Origin: Streptomyces spongiicola
Lineage (GTDB): Bacteria > Actinomycetota > Actinomycetes > Streptomycetales > Streptomycetaceae
Direction of reading: 5' to 3'
Assembly: GCF_003122365.1 (NCBI RefSeq)
Contig: NZ_CP029254.1
Location: forward strand, 3,429,001 to 3,493,000
DNA length: 64,000 bases
A model generated the notes under the pieces. The model made no database searches, was not told where the DNA came from, and saw only the letters and a list, made by a program, of their open reading frames with translations. Each line of letters starts with the position of its first letter. The stretch's first letter is position 1. The position numbers and the translations under genes are program-made. This document shows positions 31,704-42,282 of the stretch, piece by piece.

Positions 31704-34700
31704 ATGCGCGCCGATGATGTCGAGCCTGGGGTTCGCCTGACCGGTCTGGCCTCTCAGCCGGTCACCGTCGTGGCTGTCGCGCCGGTCGGTGACGCTCTAC
31801 AGATCACAGCCCGCGACGACACAGGGCATCTGTTCGAACAGGTGCTCTTCCCCGACGACATCGCTGGGCTGCGGCGTGAAGCGCCCAGATCACGATGGTC
31901 GTTCGACGCCGCCCCTGAGCAGTTCCGTCTGGCGGCTGAGGCGCTGCGCATGCGACACGCGGGGTTGTCGGACCCGATGCTGGCGGTGGAGACCAGCGAC
32001 ATCGACCCGCTGCCCCACCAGATCCGCGCCGTCTACGGCACCCTGCTGGCCCAGACCGGCTCCCTGCGCTTCCTGCTCGCGGACGACCCGGGCGCAGGAA
32101 AGACGATCATGGCAGGCCTGTACCTCAAGGAACTGTTGCTGCGCGGTGACGTGCAACGTTGCCTGATCGTCGCGCCCGGTGGGCTGGTCGAGCAGTGGCA
32201 GACCGAACTCGCGGAGAAGTTCGGGATCGAGATGGCGATCTTGACGCGCGACCTCGCGGAGGCCGACCGCGACGGCGACCCGTTCCGGCACAACCCGATG
32301 CTGATCGCGCGCATGGACCAGCTGGCCCGCAACCAAGAGTGGCAGACCGTACTTGCGGAGTCGGAATGGGACCTCATCGTGGTGGACGAGGCCCACCGCA
32401 TGAGTGCCTCCTGGTTCGGCAACGAACTCAAGCGCACCCGCCGCTACGAGCTGGGGCAGCTTCTCGGAACGATCACCCGGCACTTCCTGCTGATGACCGC
32501 GACTCCACACTCGGGGTCAGAAGCAAGCTTCCAGACCTTCCTCGCGCTACTGGACCCCGACCGGTTCGCCGGCCAGTACCGACAGGGTGTGCACTCCACA
32601 GACACCACCGGACTGATGCGCAGGATGATCAAGGAGGACCTGCTCACCTTCGACGGCAAGCCGCTCTTCCCCGAGCGGTTGGCCGAAACCGTCGAGTACA
32701 CGCTCTCCCCAGCGGAGATGCGCCTGTACGAGGAGGTCACCGAGTACGTACGCACGGAGATGAACCGGGCCGAGCAAGCCGACGGCAAGCGGCGCACCGT
32801 CGGCTTCGCCCTCACGGTCATGCAGCGGCGCCTGGCATCCAGCCCCGAAGCGATCTACCAGTCGATCCGGCGCCGCGCCGCCCGCCTGCGCACCCACCGC
32901 GAGCAGATACTGGCGGGCCCGTTCGTTCCGCCACCCGAGACAACGTCCTTCGACCCCGACGACTTCGACTCCGACGAGCTGGGCGCCGCCGAGCTGGAGC
33001 AGCTGGAGAGCGAGGTCCTGGACGCCGCTACCGCCGCGCGCACCGCGGCCGAGCTGGACGCTGAGCTCGCGGTCCTGGCACGTCTTGAAGAGGTCGCCCA
33101 ACAGGTTCGTGCCTCGGGTGAGGATCGCAAGTGGCAGGAGTTGCGTTCCCTCGTCCTCAAGGCCCGCGAAGAGGGTCTGAGCGAAGACAGCCACGCCCCA
33201 CACAAGATCATCGTCTTCACCGAGCACCGCGACACCCTCGACTACCTCGCAGGCCGTATCACCACCCTGCTGGGCGGCGATACGGATGTCGTGTGCACCA
33301 TCCATGGCGGCACCGCGCGACAGGCTCGTCGGGAGATCCGCACCAAGTTCACCAACGACCCGCGCTGCCACGTCCTGATCGCCACCGACGCCGCCGGCGA
33401 AGGGCTGAACCTTCAGGCCGCGCACCTGATGGTCAACTACGACCTCCCGTGGAACCCCAACCGAATCGAGCAGCGCTTCGGACGTATCCACCGCATCGGC
33501 CAGCGCGAGGTCTGCCGCCTGTGGAACCTCGTAGCCTCGGAGACCAGGGAGGGCCAGGTCTTCCAGCGCCTGCTGACCAAGATCGAGCAGCAGCGCCGCG
33601 CCTACCGCGGCAAGGTCTTCGACGTCCTGGGCGAGAACGCCTTCGCGGACGAGCCGCTGCGTGACCTGCTCATGCGAGCCATCCGCTACGGCGAGCAGCC
33701 CGAGGTCCGCGCCTACCTGGACCAGGTCATCGACAAGTCCGTGGCCGACGGCCTACAGGATCTGATCAAGGAACGCGCCCTGGCCACCCCGGAGATCGGG
33801 CTGGAAGAGCTGGCCGAGCTACGCCGACAGATGGATGAGGCCCGCGCCCGGCGGATGCAGCCCCATTTTGTGCAGGCCTTCGTCATGGAGTCCCTGCGTG
33901 CCCTGGGCGGGCGCGCATCCAAACGGGAGAAGGACCGGTTCGAGCTGACCCAGGTACCCGCAGTCCTGCGCGAGGGTCGGCGTACGGTCAGCCCGCGTTA
34001 TGGACGCATCACCTTCGAGCCCTCGGCCGTGGTCATGCCCGGCCGCCCGGACGCCGAGCTCATAGCGCCCGGTCATCCGCTGATGGACGCGATCATCACC
34101 GAGATCCTGAACAGGTACGGCGACGCCCTGACGCGTGGAGCGACCTTCCTGGACCGGACCGTCACCACTCCCCAGCTCGTGTTCGCCCTGCTGGAAGAAC
34201 TCTCGGACGGGCGCGGCACTGCAATCAGCAAGAGGTTCGAGTACGTCTCCGTGCTGCCCGACGGAACCGCACAGCCGGCAGGCCCTGCCCCGTACCTCGA
34301 CCTGTCCCTGCCCACAGAACTGAACCTTGAGCAGCACGCCGCACTGGCCCTTGCCATCAACTCCGAGCTGTCCTCGGCCTGGCTTGCCGACGGCGTTGAG
34401 AAGATCGCCCAGATCTGGGCGATCCAGCACGGCCTGCCCGAGCACCGAGCCGACGTCGTCGCTCGCGTCGTCCCGGCTGTCGAGCGGACGCGCAAGCTGG
34501 TGCGTCAGCGGCTGCTGGCCCAGATGAACTACTGGGACGGCGAATCGATCAAGCTCGCCGAGGCGCAGGCGGCAGGCAAGAAGATCCGTATCTCGCCGGC
34601 CACCGCACGTGATCGCGCCCGGGCGCTGGAGGCCCGGCTCGAACGCCGCCAAGACGAGCTCGATCGCGAAAACCAGGTCAACGTGCACCCGCCGCAGATC

Positions 34701-35174
34701 ATCAGCGCAGCGCTCGTCCTACCCGCCGCGGTCGTTCCGGGTACCGCCGGCGAGCAGCCGACACCTGACAGCTTCGCCCTGGACACCACCGTCACCGAGC
34801 GTCGTGCCGTAGATGCCGTACTGGCTGCCGAGCGTCGACTCGGCCGGGTGCCTGAGGAGATGGCGCACTCCAACAAGGGCTTCGACATCCGTTCCAGCAA
34901 GCCCGACGGCCACCTGATCTTCATCGAGGTCAAGGGGCGTGTGCTGGGCGCTGACAGCTTCACTGTCACCACCAGCGAGGTCGGCTACGCCAAGAACGCC
35001 GAGCCCGACTACCGGCTCGCCCTCGTCGCCGTCGACCCCGACACCCCCGACGGGTCGAACGACCGGGTCCGCTATGTACTCAACCCCTTCGCCGACCTCG
35101 TCCTGGACAAGTACGTCGACGACCTGCGCCGCAAGTGGAAGGCCGAGTGGGACCGCGGTGTAGAGCCCCTCTGA
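31704..35174 (+). CDS. SNF2-family helicase with C-terminal DUF3883 nuclease-like domain
   Basis: A 1156-residue defence-type helicase. An N-terminal SH3-like region (VRLTGLASQPVTVVAVAPVG) precedes the motor: Walker A LADDPGAGKT near residue 127, DEAH box near 228, motif III TATPHSG, then the C-lobe with TDAAGEGLNLQAAH and QRFGRIHRIGQ. Residues about 1040-1120 fit DUF3883, with a PD-(D/E)xK-like core: GFDIRS, 10 residues, IFIEVKG. It would translocate on, and probably cut, non-self DNA. ATG 31704 is chosen because GGGGAAGG lies 5 nt upstream; the frame extends to a GTG at 31578. It is followed by the methyltransferase gene after 79 bp. Confidence 0.88.
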   Translation: MRADDVEPGVRLTGLASQPVTVVAVAPVGDALQITARDDTGHLFEQVLFPDDIAGLRREAPRSRWSFDAAPEQFRLAAEALRMRHAGLSDPMLAVETSDIDPLPHQIRAVYGTLLAQTGSLRFLLADDPGAGKTIMAGLYLKELLLRGDVQRCLIVAPGGLVEQWQTELAEKFGIEMAILTRDLAEADRDGDPFRHNPMLIARMDQLARNQEWQTVLAESEWDLIVVDEAHRMSASWFGNELKRTRRYELGQLLGTITRHFLLMTATPHSGSEASFQTFLALLDPDRFAGQYRQGVHSTDTTGLMRRMIKEDLLTFDGKPLFPERLAETVEYTLSPAEMRLYEEVTEYVRTEMNRAEQADGKRRTVGFALTVMQRRLASSPEAIYQSIRRRAARLRTHREQILAGPFVPPPETTSFDPDDFDSDELGAAELEQLESEVLDAATAARTAAELDAELAVLARLEEVAQQVRASGEDRKWQELRSLVLKAREEGLSEDSHAPHKIIVFTEHRDTLDYLAGRITTLLGGDTDVVCTIHGGTARQARREIRTKFTNDPRCHVLIATDAAGEGLNLQAAHLMVNYDLPWNPNRIEQRFGRIHRIGQREVCRLWNLVASETREGQVFQRLLTKIEQQRRAYRGKVFDVLGENAFADEPLRDLLMRAIRYGEQPEVRAYLDQVIDKSVADGLQDLIKERALATPEIGLEELAELRRQMDEARARRMQPHFVQAFVMESLRALGGRASKREKDRFELTQVPAVLREGRRTVSPRYGRITFEPSAVVMPGRPDAELIAPGHPLMDAIITEILNRYGDALTRGATFLDRTVTTPQLVFALLEELSDGRGTAISKRFEYVSVLPDGTAQPAGPAPYLDLSLPTELNLEQHAALALAINSELSSAWLADGVEKIAQIWAIQHGLPEHRADVVARVVPAVERTRKLVRQRLLAQMNYWDGESIKLAEAQAAGKKIRISPATARDRARALEARLERRQDELDRENQVNVHPPQIISAALVLPAAVVPGTAGEQPTPDSFALDTTVTERRAVDAVLAAERRLGRVPEEMAHSNKGFDIRSSKPDGHLIFIEVKGRVLGADSFTVTTSEVGYAKNAEPDYRLALVAVDPDTPDGSNDRVRYVLNPFADLVLDKYVDDLRRKWKAEWDRGVEPL

Positions 35175-35198
35175 CACACAAGATCCACACGTTTCATC

Positions 35199-35231
35199 CG
35201 CTCGAACGCCACCCGAGGCACGGTTCGAGCG
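35199..35231 (+). terminator. Hairpin between helicase and methyltransferase genes
   Basis: Perfect 9-bp arms CGCTCGAAC / GTTCGAGCG (35199-35207, 35223-35231), 15-nt loop, 25 bp after the helicase stop. It may attenuate read-through. Confidence 0.45.
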
Positions 35232-35241
35232 CCTCGGAATC

Positions 35242-35254
35242 TAGATTGAGCAGG
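35242..35254 (+). promoter_or_regulatory. Possible leaderless promoter of the methyltransferase
   Basis: TAGATT (35242-35247) fits a -10 element and the GTG start codon follows after 6 nt, the spacing of leaderless transcripts. There is no ribosome binding site before this GTG. No convincing -35 is visible. Confidence 0.4.
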
Positions 35255-38115
35255 TGAACACCGCAGTGCAGCCCGGAACGCCGTCAGGCTCTGTCCCTCG
35301 ACGCAAGCTCATCGAGGTCTCCCTCCCTCTGGAGGACATCAACGCGGAGTCCGCCCGTGAGAAGTCGATCCGCCACGGGCACCCCTCCACACTGCACCTG
35401 TGGTGGGCCCGCCGGCCGCTGGCGGCGGCACGGGCCGTGCTGTTCGCCCAGCTCGTCGACGACCCGTCTTCGCATCCCGAGCTGTTCCCCACGGAGGAGG
35501 AGCAGAAGAAGGAGCGCGAGCGCCTACACGGGATCATCCGACGACTGGTGGTCTGGGAGAACATCAACGACGAGGGCCTGTATCGGGAAGCCCGCGAGGA
35601 GATCCTCAAGAGCACGGGAGGGAACCCGCCTGCAATCCTGGACCCGTTCGCGGGCGGCGGAACGATCCCGTTGGAGGCGCAGCGCCTGGGCCTGGAGGCT
35701 CACGCCAGCGACCTCAACCCGGTGCCCGTACTGATCAACAAGGCCCTCATCGAGATCCCGCCGAAGTTCGCGGGAAAGCCGCCCGTGTTCCCGGGAGCTG
35801 CGGAGACTCGATTGGGGCCTTGGCCGCGTGCCACAGGTCTGGCGGAGGACGTGCGCCGCTATGGCGCGTGGATGCGCGACCGGGCACAGGAGCGGATCGG
35901 GGACCTGTATCCGAAGGCGCAGGTGCCTGTGCTGGGAGGCGACGGCAAGCCCACGGGGAAGACGACCGAAGCCACCGTGATCGCGTGGATCTGGGCCCGG
36001 ACAGTGATCTGCCCGAACCCGGCGTGCGGCATTCAAATGCCACTGGTGCGTTCTTGGTGGCTGGGCAAGAAGAAGGGCAAGGAAGCGTACGTCGTCCCGA
36101 AGGTAGTCGACGACGTGGCGGCGCGCGGCGGACGGCGTGTGGAGTTCAGCATCGGGCACGACCCGAAGCAGGCCCCCACGACAACGAGCGATGGAACCAT
36201 GACGACGAGCAAGGGTGCTACTTGCGTCGCCTGCGGAGGGTTCGCCACTCTGGCTTACATCCGTTCCGAAGGAGCCTCCAGCCGGATTAGCGCTCAACTA
36301 CTTGCCGTCGTCGCAGAAGGCAACCGTCGCCGCATCTACCTAGCTCCCGATGAGAAGCATGCACAGGCGGCAAATACCCCGCGGCCGGCGAACCCGCCCA
36401 CCGGTTCTGTCGCGAATAATCCACGCTGGTTCTCTCCTCCCCAGTATGGCTTTACCGAGTTCTCCGACCTGTTCACAAACAGGCAACTCACGACGCTCAC
36501 GACTCTGAGCGACCTCGTCAGCGAGGCCCGAGAACAGCTACATGCCGACGCCATCGCGGCAGGTCTCACTCGTGGTGAACCTCTGAGCAATGGCGGGGAC
36601 GCTGCAGAGGCGTACGCTGACGCGGTAGCAACATACCTCGGGATGGCAGCAAGCCGTTTGTCTGACTACGGCGGAACGATCTCCACCTGGATGCCCGACC
36701 CAAAGAACGAAGGAATTCGAAACACTTTCGCCCGCCAGGCTCTCCCAATGACTTGGGATTTCGCAGAGGCGAACCTGTTTAGCGAATCTTCCGGCAACTT
36801 CGGGTTCATGCTTCGCGGAATTGCCCGCGTACTTGATGAACTTCCCGCACGGAACGGCGGGAACGCGGAGCAGGCCGACGCCGCCAGTCGCGATTACACG
36901 AATCTCCTGATTGCGACCGATCCACCTTATTACGATAATATCGGATACTCAGACCTATCCGACTATTTCTACGTCTGGCTGCGGCGTTCCCTACGCGACA
37001 TTCACCCAGACTCGTTCGGCACAATGCTTGTTCCGAAGGCGGAAGAACTCATCGCCAACCCGTACCGCCATGGAGGAAAGGAGAGTGCGGAGAGATTTTT
37101 TGAGGAAGGTTTCGAACAAGTCTTTGCGCGGGCGCGGCAGGCAGCCTCGCCAGATTACCCGATCACTACCTTCTACGCCTTCAAGCAGGCCGAGCTAGAG
37201 AAGGAAGGAGTCGCTTCCACAGGGTGGTCCACCTTCCTGGAGGGCATGGTTCGCAATGGCTGGACGATCACCGCGACGTGGCCTGTTCGCTCGGAGCGTG
37301 GCGGTCGAATGATCTCGGTGGGTACGAATGCTCTCGCCTCATCGATCGTGTTGGCTCTCCGCCCCCGTGAGACAACCGCCCCGGCAACGGACCGCACGGG
37401 GTTCCTGGTTGCGCTGCACTCGGAACTGGAGGAGGCGCTACCTCGTATCCGTGAGGGCGCGATCGCTCCGGCGGACCTGCGTCAGACGATCCTCGGCCCA
37501 GGCATGGCGGTGTTCTCCCGCTTCTCCCGCGTGCTGGAGGACGACGGCTCCACAATGTCGGTGAAGACCGCACTGGCGCTGATCAACCAGACATTCGACG
37601 CGTTGCAGAACGAGCACGACGCCGAACTGGACGCCGACACCCGGTTCTGCCTGGACTGGTTCCGCTCCTACGGCTGGGACACCCGCCCCTACGGTGATGC
37701 CGAGTCGCTGGCTGTGCCCCTGGGCCTCTCGGTGGACGGAATCGCCCGCGGTGGAACCCTCACCTCCGGCGGCGGAAAGGTCGCGCTGATCAAGCCGCAG
37801 GATCTCGCCCCCGGATGGGATCCGGCCCACGATGACCGGCTGTCCCTGTGGGAGGTCACGTGCCATCTGGCACGCGCCTACGCCACCGAGGGGCGCGAGG
37901 AGGCCGCCAGGCTCATGGTCGGGGTGAAGGGGAGGGTGGACCTGGACGAAGTCAACCGCCTGGCCACCCGCCTGTACGAGCTGATGGAGTCTCAAGACTC
38001 CTCGACCGCTGGCCTGTTCAATGGGCTCGGCGGGGCGTGGGCCGATGTCTCCGCGACATCGACCACGATCCGCCCGGCCGCGGTGGCCGAGACGCTCTTT
38101 GGGGAGGAGATCTGA
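35254..38115 (+). CDS. DUF1156 DNA methyltransferase
   Basis: A 953-residue adenine-type DNA methylase of the COG1743/DUF1156 family. The N-terminal DUF1156 signature is present ([40 protein letters not shown]). SAM motif [14 protein letters not shown] is at residue 130 and catalytic DPPY at 556-559. Between them lies a Zn-ribbon (CPNPACGI and CVACGGFA). Bases about 36240-37250 are much AT-richer than the rest of the gene. The protein presumably marks host DNA for the helicase/ATPase partners. Its stop overlaps the DUF499 start (TGATG). Confidence 0.88.
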   Translation: MNTAVQPGTPSGSVPRRKLIEVSLPLEDINAESAREKSIRHGHPSTLHLWWARRPLAAARAVLFAQLVDDPSSHPELFPTEEEQKKERERLHGIIRRLVVWENINDEGLYREAREEILKSTGGNPPAILDPFAGGGTIPLEAQRLGLEAHASDLNPVPVLINKALIEIPPKFAGKPPVFPGAAETRLGPWPRATGLAEDVRRYGAWMRDRAQERIGDLYPKAQVPVLGGDGKPTGKTTEATVIAWIWARTVICPNPACGIQMPLVRSWWLGKKKGKEAYVVPKVVDDVAARGGRRVEFSIGHDPKQAPTTTSDGTMTTSKGATCVACGGFATLAYIRSEGASSRISAQLLAVVAEGNRRRIYLAPDEKHAQAANTPRPANPPTGSVANNPRWFSPPQYGFTEFSDLFTNRQLTTLTTLSDLVSEAREQLHADAIAAGLTRGEPLSNGGDAAEAYADAVATYLGMAASRLSDYGGTISTWMPDPKNEGIRNTFARQALPMTWDFAEANLFSESSGNFGFMLRGIARVLDELPARNGGNAEQADAASRDYTNLLIATDPPYYDNIGYSDLSDYFYVWLRRSLRDIHPDSFGTMLVPKAEELIANPYRHGGKESAERFFEEGFEQVFARARQAASPDYPITTFYAFKQAELEKEGVASTGWSTFLEGMVRNGWTITATWPVRSERGGRMISVGTNALASSIVLALRPRETTAPATDRTGFLVALHSELEEALPRIREGAIAPADLRQTILGPGMAVFSRFSRVLEDDGSTMSVKTALALINQTFDALQNEHDAELDADTRFCLDWFRSYGWDTRPYGDAESLAVPLGLSVDGIARGGTLTSGGGKVALIKPQDLAPGWDPAHDDRLSLWEVTCHLARAYATEGREEAARLMVGVKGRVDLDEVNRLATRLYELMESQDSSTAGLFNGLGGAWADVSATSTTIRPAAVAETLFGEEI

Positions 38116-41100
38116 TGGCGCTGACGAACAACGAGAAGGTACTGCGCGGATTCGACCAGCTGCTCGAGGGCATGCGGCCGTGGGTCGACATGCGTATGTC
38201 CGCCCAGGCTCCGCCCGGCAAGGACTGGATCGAGCTGATCGCCGCCGAGGACGTGGCGAAGTTCGGCACGGCCAAGACGTACTCGCGGGACGACGTGCGG
38301 TTCCTGCTGCGCATAGTCACTGAGCGATGGAAGGTCTTCGAGAAGGACCTCTCGCGCCCGCAGTCCGCGTTGGCCTCCGAACTGCGGGAGACGGCGAACG
38401 CGGCTCACCACGGGCAGAAGTTCTCCTCGGACGACACCTACCGTGCGCTGGACACGATCGAGCGTCTGCTGACGGTGATCGGAGCCGGCGACGAGGCCGA
38501 TGCGGTCGCGAAGACGCGCATGGAGCATCAGCGGGAGGTCTTCGAGAAGCAGACCCGCAACCGGCTGACGCGTGAGGCGCAGGCCGTCAAGGTGGCCGGC
38601 ATGCAGGCTGGTACGGCGATCAAGCCGTGGCGAGAGGTCATCCGGCCGCACGCCGACGTGATCCGTGGGCAGTTCTCCGCCGCGGAGTTCGCCGCCGACC
38701 TGTACGCGGTGGCCCATGGCCACACCGCGGCGCCGGAGTATCTGAACCCGGCTGAGTTCTTCTCCCGTACCTACCTCACCAGCGGTCTGTCCGACCTGCT
38801 GACTCGTGCGCTCAAGCGCCTCTCCGGGGACGCCGGCGCAAGCCCAGTGATAAATCTGCAGACCCAGTTCGGTGGCGGCAAGACGCACTCGATGCTGGCT
38901 CTGTACCACCTGTTCTCCGAGGGCCTGGCCACGAGCGCGCTGTCCCAGGCCGTGCAGGACGTCGTGCATGCCTCCCTGCCCACGGCCGAAGGCGACCCGC
39001 TGAGGTCGTTGGACGTGAAGCGGGTCACTTTGGTGGGCACGAAGCTCTCCCCGAGCCAACCGATCCCGAAGGACGACGGCACGCAGGTGCGCACGCTCTG
39101 GGGGGAGTTGGCCTGGCAGCTCGGAGACCGTGAGGCGTTCGACCGCGTCGCGATCGCTGATGCGACCGGCACCGATCCCGGCGACGCGCTGGACGCCGTC
39201 GTACGCGACGTCGTCGCCGGCGGCAAGAGCGTGCTGATCCTGATCGACGAGTGGGTGGCCTATGCCCGCCAGCTCGTGGGCCGCGACGACCTGCCCGGCG
39301 GATCCTTCGCTACGCAGCACACCTTCGCCCAGCACCTGACCGAGATGGCCAAGTCCATCCCGGGCGTCATGCTCGTGGTCTCCATCCCCGCTTCCGACTC
39401 CCTGGACAACGGGGGCGGCGGCTCGGCGCTGGAGGTGGGTGGCCCCAACGGGCACGTCGCTCTGGAGACCCTGCAACACACCATCGGCCGCAACGCCGAC
39501 GACTGGCGGCCGGCCAACAACATCGAGTCCTTCGAGATCGTGCGGCGGCGCCTGTTCGAAGAACCCGATGCCGTGGCCCTGGCGGACATCGCCGCGGTGG
39601 CCAAGCAGTACGTGAAGTACTACCAGGAGAACACCGGGTTCTTCCCGCGTGAGACGACCACCGGCGGGTACGAGCAGCGCATCCGAGCGGCGTACCCGAT
39701 CCATCCCGAGTTGTTCGACCGGCTCTACGAGGACTGGTCGACGCTGCCGAAGTTCCAGCGCACCCGCGGTGTGCTGCGTCTGATGAGCGTGGTCATCAAC
39801 TCGCTGTGGGCCGCCAACGACACCACACCGCTCATCACCCCCGGCGCCGTGCCCGTCCACGACACCCAGGTATTCAGCGAGATCACCAAGTATCTCGACG
39901 ACAACTGGAAGCCGGTGGTGGACAAGGACGTCGACGGCGAGGGGGCCACCCCCGTTCAGATCGACCGCGATCGTCCGTCGTTCGGGCAGCGAGCCCTTAC
40001 CAGGCGGGTCGCCCGGTCGGTGTTCATCGCGACCGTCCCGACCCTGCGCTCGGCGCACAAGGGCGTAGACATCCAGCAGCTCCGCCTGGGCACTGCGGTA
40101 CCCGGCGACGTCATCAACCACATCGGTGACGCGCGCGCACTGCTGGGCCAGCGTGCCACCTACTTCTACGAGGACGGCGACCGCTCCTGGTACGACCTGG
40201 CTGCTTCGGTCTCCCGCGTGGCCGCCGACCGCGCGGCCGGCTACAGCGAGGCCGACGTGCACGCCACGATCGTCGAACGCCTCAAAGCCACGGAGAGGGC
40301 ATCCAGGGCTTCTTTCGGTGCCGTACATGCCGCGCCTCTCGACACCGGGGACATCCCCGACTCCGAGGTGCTCAAGCTCGTCGTCCTGCACCCGAAGTTC
40401 ACCTGGGGCAAGGACGCCTCCACCGCCACGGACTTCGCCGCGCGTCTCCTGCGGGAGGCGGGCACCGGGCAGCGGCAACGCCGCAACATGCTGGTCATGG
40501 TCGCCGCAGATCGCGACACGTACCCCGAGCTCGAAGGGGTGGTGCGCGAGTACCGGGCCTGGAAGTCCATCGCCGACGAGGCCGAAGAACTCGAGCTCAG
40601 TGCCCAGCAGCGCAAGCAGTCCGTCACCCGCGCACGCCAGTTGGACGCGGCCGTAGACGACCGCGTCCGCGCGGCCTTCACCGCGGCGCTGATCCCGACC
40701 GAACTGCCCGGCCAGAAGCCGACCATCTCCTTCACCCGTGTCGCCAGGGACGGTGGTTCCCTCGCCGAGCGCGTCACCGCGGCGCTCAAGGCCAAGGGCT
40801 GGATCACCCCGGTGCTCGGCACCACGCTCGTGCGCATGGCTCTCGAAGGCGCCCTGGCCAACGCCTGGGGCAAGGGACACGTGAGGTTCGGCGACCTGTG
40901 GTCCTGGTACACGCAGTACCCCTACCTCAAGCGCCTGCCCAACCGGCAGGTGCTCGAACAGGCCGTACTCGGCGCTGCCGACGTCCTCCTCTGGCAGCAG
41001 GACGCCTTCGCGCTCGCCGACGGCTACGACGAAGCCACCGACGAATACCAGAACCTCTGGATCCATGGCGACAAGCCCGATCCCAGCTTCGTCACCAACG

Positions 41101-41528
41101 GCACGCTCCTCGTCCAGCCGGCACGAGCAGTCGCTCAGCGTGCACGAGTCGTCGCCACCCCACCGATCGAGCCGGTCACCCCGTCGGACGGCGACAACGG
41201 CAGTGAAGGCAGCACCCCGCCCCCCGGCCCCGGCACCAACACGCCTACCCCCGGCCCCGGGGCTCAGCCTCCGGTGCCGCCGGCCAAGAGGGTCACGCGC
41301 AGGTTCTGGGGCGTCAAGACCCTCAGGCCCAACCGCCCCGCCGCAGATTTCGCCAACATCCAGCAGGAAGTCCTCGCACACCTCGAGGCCGCCGACGGCG
41401 TCCAGCTCGAGGTCCGCATCGAGATCACCGCAACCACCGCCGACGGATTCACCGAACAGCAGGTGCGTACCGTCCGCGAGAACGCCGCCCAACTGAAGTT
41501 CGAAGACAGCGGTTTCGAAGAAAACTGA
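38115..41528 (+). CDS. DUF499 AAA+ ATPase
   Basis: A 1137-residue protein of the COG1483/DUF499 family. Walker A is TQFGGGKTHSMLALYHL near residue 253, Walker B LILIDEWVAYARQL near 375, and LMLVVSIPASDS a sensor-like strand. The C-terminal part has a Pro/Gly-rich linker (about 1025-1060) and a short alpha-beta end. In other genomes DUF499 ATPases are neighbours of DUF1156 methylases and large helicases in defence islands. GGGGAGGAG precedes the ATG, which overlaps the methylase stop. Confidence 0.88.
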   Translation: MALTNNEKVLRGFDQLLEGMRPWVDMRMSAQAPPGKDWIELIAAEDVAKFGTAKTYSRDDVRFLLRIVTERWKVFEKDLSRPQSALASELRETANAAHHGQKFSSDDTYRALDTIERLLTVIGAGDEADAVAKTRMEHQREVFEKQTRNRLTREAQAVKVAGMQAGTAIKPWREVIRPHADVIRGQFSAAEFAADLYAVAHGHTAAPEYLNPAEFFSRTYLTSGLSDLLTRALKRLSGDAGASPVINLQTQFGGGKTHSMLALYHLFSEGLATSALSQAVQDVVHASLPTAEGDPLRSLDVKRVTLVGTKLSPSQPIPKDDGTQVRTLWGELAWQLGDREAFDRVAIADATGTDPGDALDAVVRDVVAGGKSVLILIDEWVAYARQLVGRDDLPGGSFATQHTFAQHLTEMAKSIPGVMLVVSIPASDSLDNGGGGSALEVGGPNGHVALETLQHTIGRNADDWRPANNIESFEIVRRRLFEEPDAVALADIAAVAKQYVKYYQENTGFFPRETTTGGYEQRIRAAYPIHPELFDRLYEDWSTLPKFQRTRGVLRLMSVVINSLWAANDTTPLITPGAVPVHDTQVFSEITKYLDDNWKPVVDKDVDGEGATPVQIDRDRPSFGQRALTRRVARSVFIATVPTLRSAHKGVDIQQLRLGTAVPGDVINHIGDARALLGQRATYFYEDGDRSWYDLAASVSRVAADRAAGYSEADVHATIVERLKATERASRASFGAVHAAPLDTGDIPDSEVLKLVVLHPKFTWGKDASTATDFAARLLREAGTGQRQRRNMLVMVAADRDTYPELEGVVREYRAWKSIADEAEELELSAQQRKQSVTRARQLDAAVDDRVRAAFTAALIPTELPGQKPTISFTRVARDGGSLAERVTAALKAKGWITPVLGTTLVRMALEGALANAWGKGHVRFGDLWSWYTQYPYLKRLPNRQVLEQAVLGAADVLLWQQDAFALADGYDEATDEYQNLWIHGDKPDPSFVTNGTLLVQPARAVAQRARVVATPPIEPVTPSDGDNGSEGSTPPPGPGTNTPTPGPGAQPPVPPAKRVTRRFWGVKTLRPNRPAADFANIQQEVLAHLEAADGVQLEVRIEITATTADGFTEQQVRTVRENAAQLKFEDSGFEEN

Positions 41529-41568
41529 GCCGGACCTAACGACCCGCGCCAGTGGTTGGCATGCCGAG

Positions 41569-41602
41569 TATTGGTGTGGGGCTCATGTGGTCCACACCAA
41601 TA
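41569..41602 (+). terminator. Terminator of the defence operon
   Basis: Perfect 11-bp stem TATTGGTGTGG / CCACACCAATA (41569-41579, 41592-41602), 12-nt loop, about 40 bp after the DUF499 stop. Confidence 0.7.
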
Positions 41603-41776
41603 CGGGTCTTCAAAGTTGAGCGGTGTGTCGTCCCGAGTGGACTGACTGACTGTCACGTTGCGTGAGGGCCACGGGTGGTGGAGGTTGCCCTGACAGCAGG
41701 ACGCCCGTGGCACTCACGGTGGCTTCTACGATGCGCGGGTCAGCTGCTGACTCGAGTGCCCACACTCGAAGTCGAG

Positions 41777-42145
41777 CTACTCGGCATTAATCTTCTCCGC
41801 CGTGAGGAAGCCCGACACCGAAGCCAGGAACTGCGCCGACGTGAAGTAGGGATTGTTCGTGCCACCGAGCACCTCGATGAGGATCGCTTCCCCGTCGCAC
41901 TCCATGACTCGGTACTGGTCACCTGCCCGGATCGCGAGGCCTTTGCCGTCCTCGCCGTCGGACACGACGTCGAAGACCTGGCCCTTCGTCGAGCACGGGG
42001 CGTTCCGCTTCTTGGCAGCAGCCTTGACGGTCCGGAATACGTTCTTCCCGCCAGCTTCAACACCCCGGCCGATGGCCCACCCGCCCACGGCAGTGACGAC
42101 GACCAGCACCCCGGGGCCGCCCACCTTCTTCGCCAGCGTCGTCAT
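41777..42145 (-). CDS. Small membrane-anchored hypothetical protein
   Basis: A 122-residue protein with an N-terminal hydrophobic segment (GGPGVLVVVTAVGGWAIG) and a C-terminal compact beta-rich domain (VFDVVSDGEDGKGLAIRAGD, YRVMECDGEAILIEVLGG). ATG 42145 has GGGGGA 9 nt upstream; the frame extends to 42172. It is the last gene of the leftward set and faces the end of the defence operon. Unknown function; by placement it could equally belong to the element core. Confidence 0.6.
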   Translation of the reverse strand: MTTLAKKVGGPGVLVVVTAVGGWAIGRGVEAGGKNVFRTVKAAAKKRNAPCSTKGQVFDVVSDGEDGKGLAIRAGDQYRVMECDGEAILIEVLGGTNNPYFTSAQFLASVSGFLTAEKINAE

Positions 42146-42282
42146 CGTCTGGTATCCCCCCAGATTGCCCACCCACGCCTCCTCGTTGGCCGCGCATCAG
42201 GGACAATCTTATGGAAGGTGGCGGCGTTGCTGTGGCCGGTCGCGATGAACGCCGAGATCTCGGGCCACCAGCAGTCGAGCGT

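Noticed and set aside
37992-41492. A 1166-codon open frame on the minus strand opposite the DUF499 gene
   Set aside because: Shadow of the ATPase gene; the composition is non-protein-like and no start signal or motif is present.
31704-41528. Assignment of the operon as DISARM or BREX
   Set aside because: No DrmB (DUF1998), DrmC (phospholipase D), PglZ or BrxC/L-type protein is present; the set is helicase-DUF3883, DUF1156 and DUF499 only.
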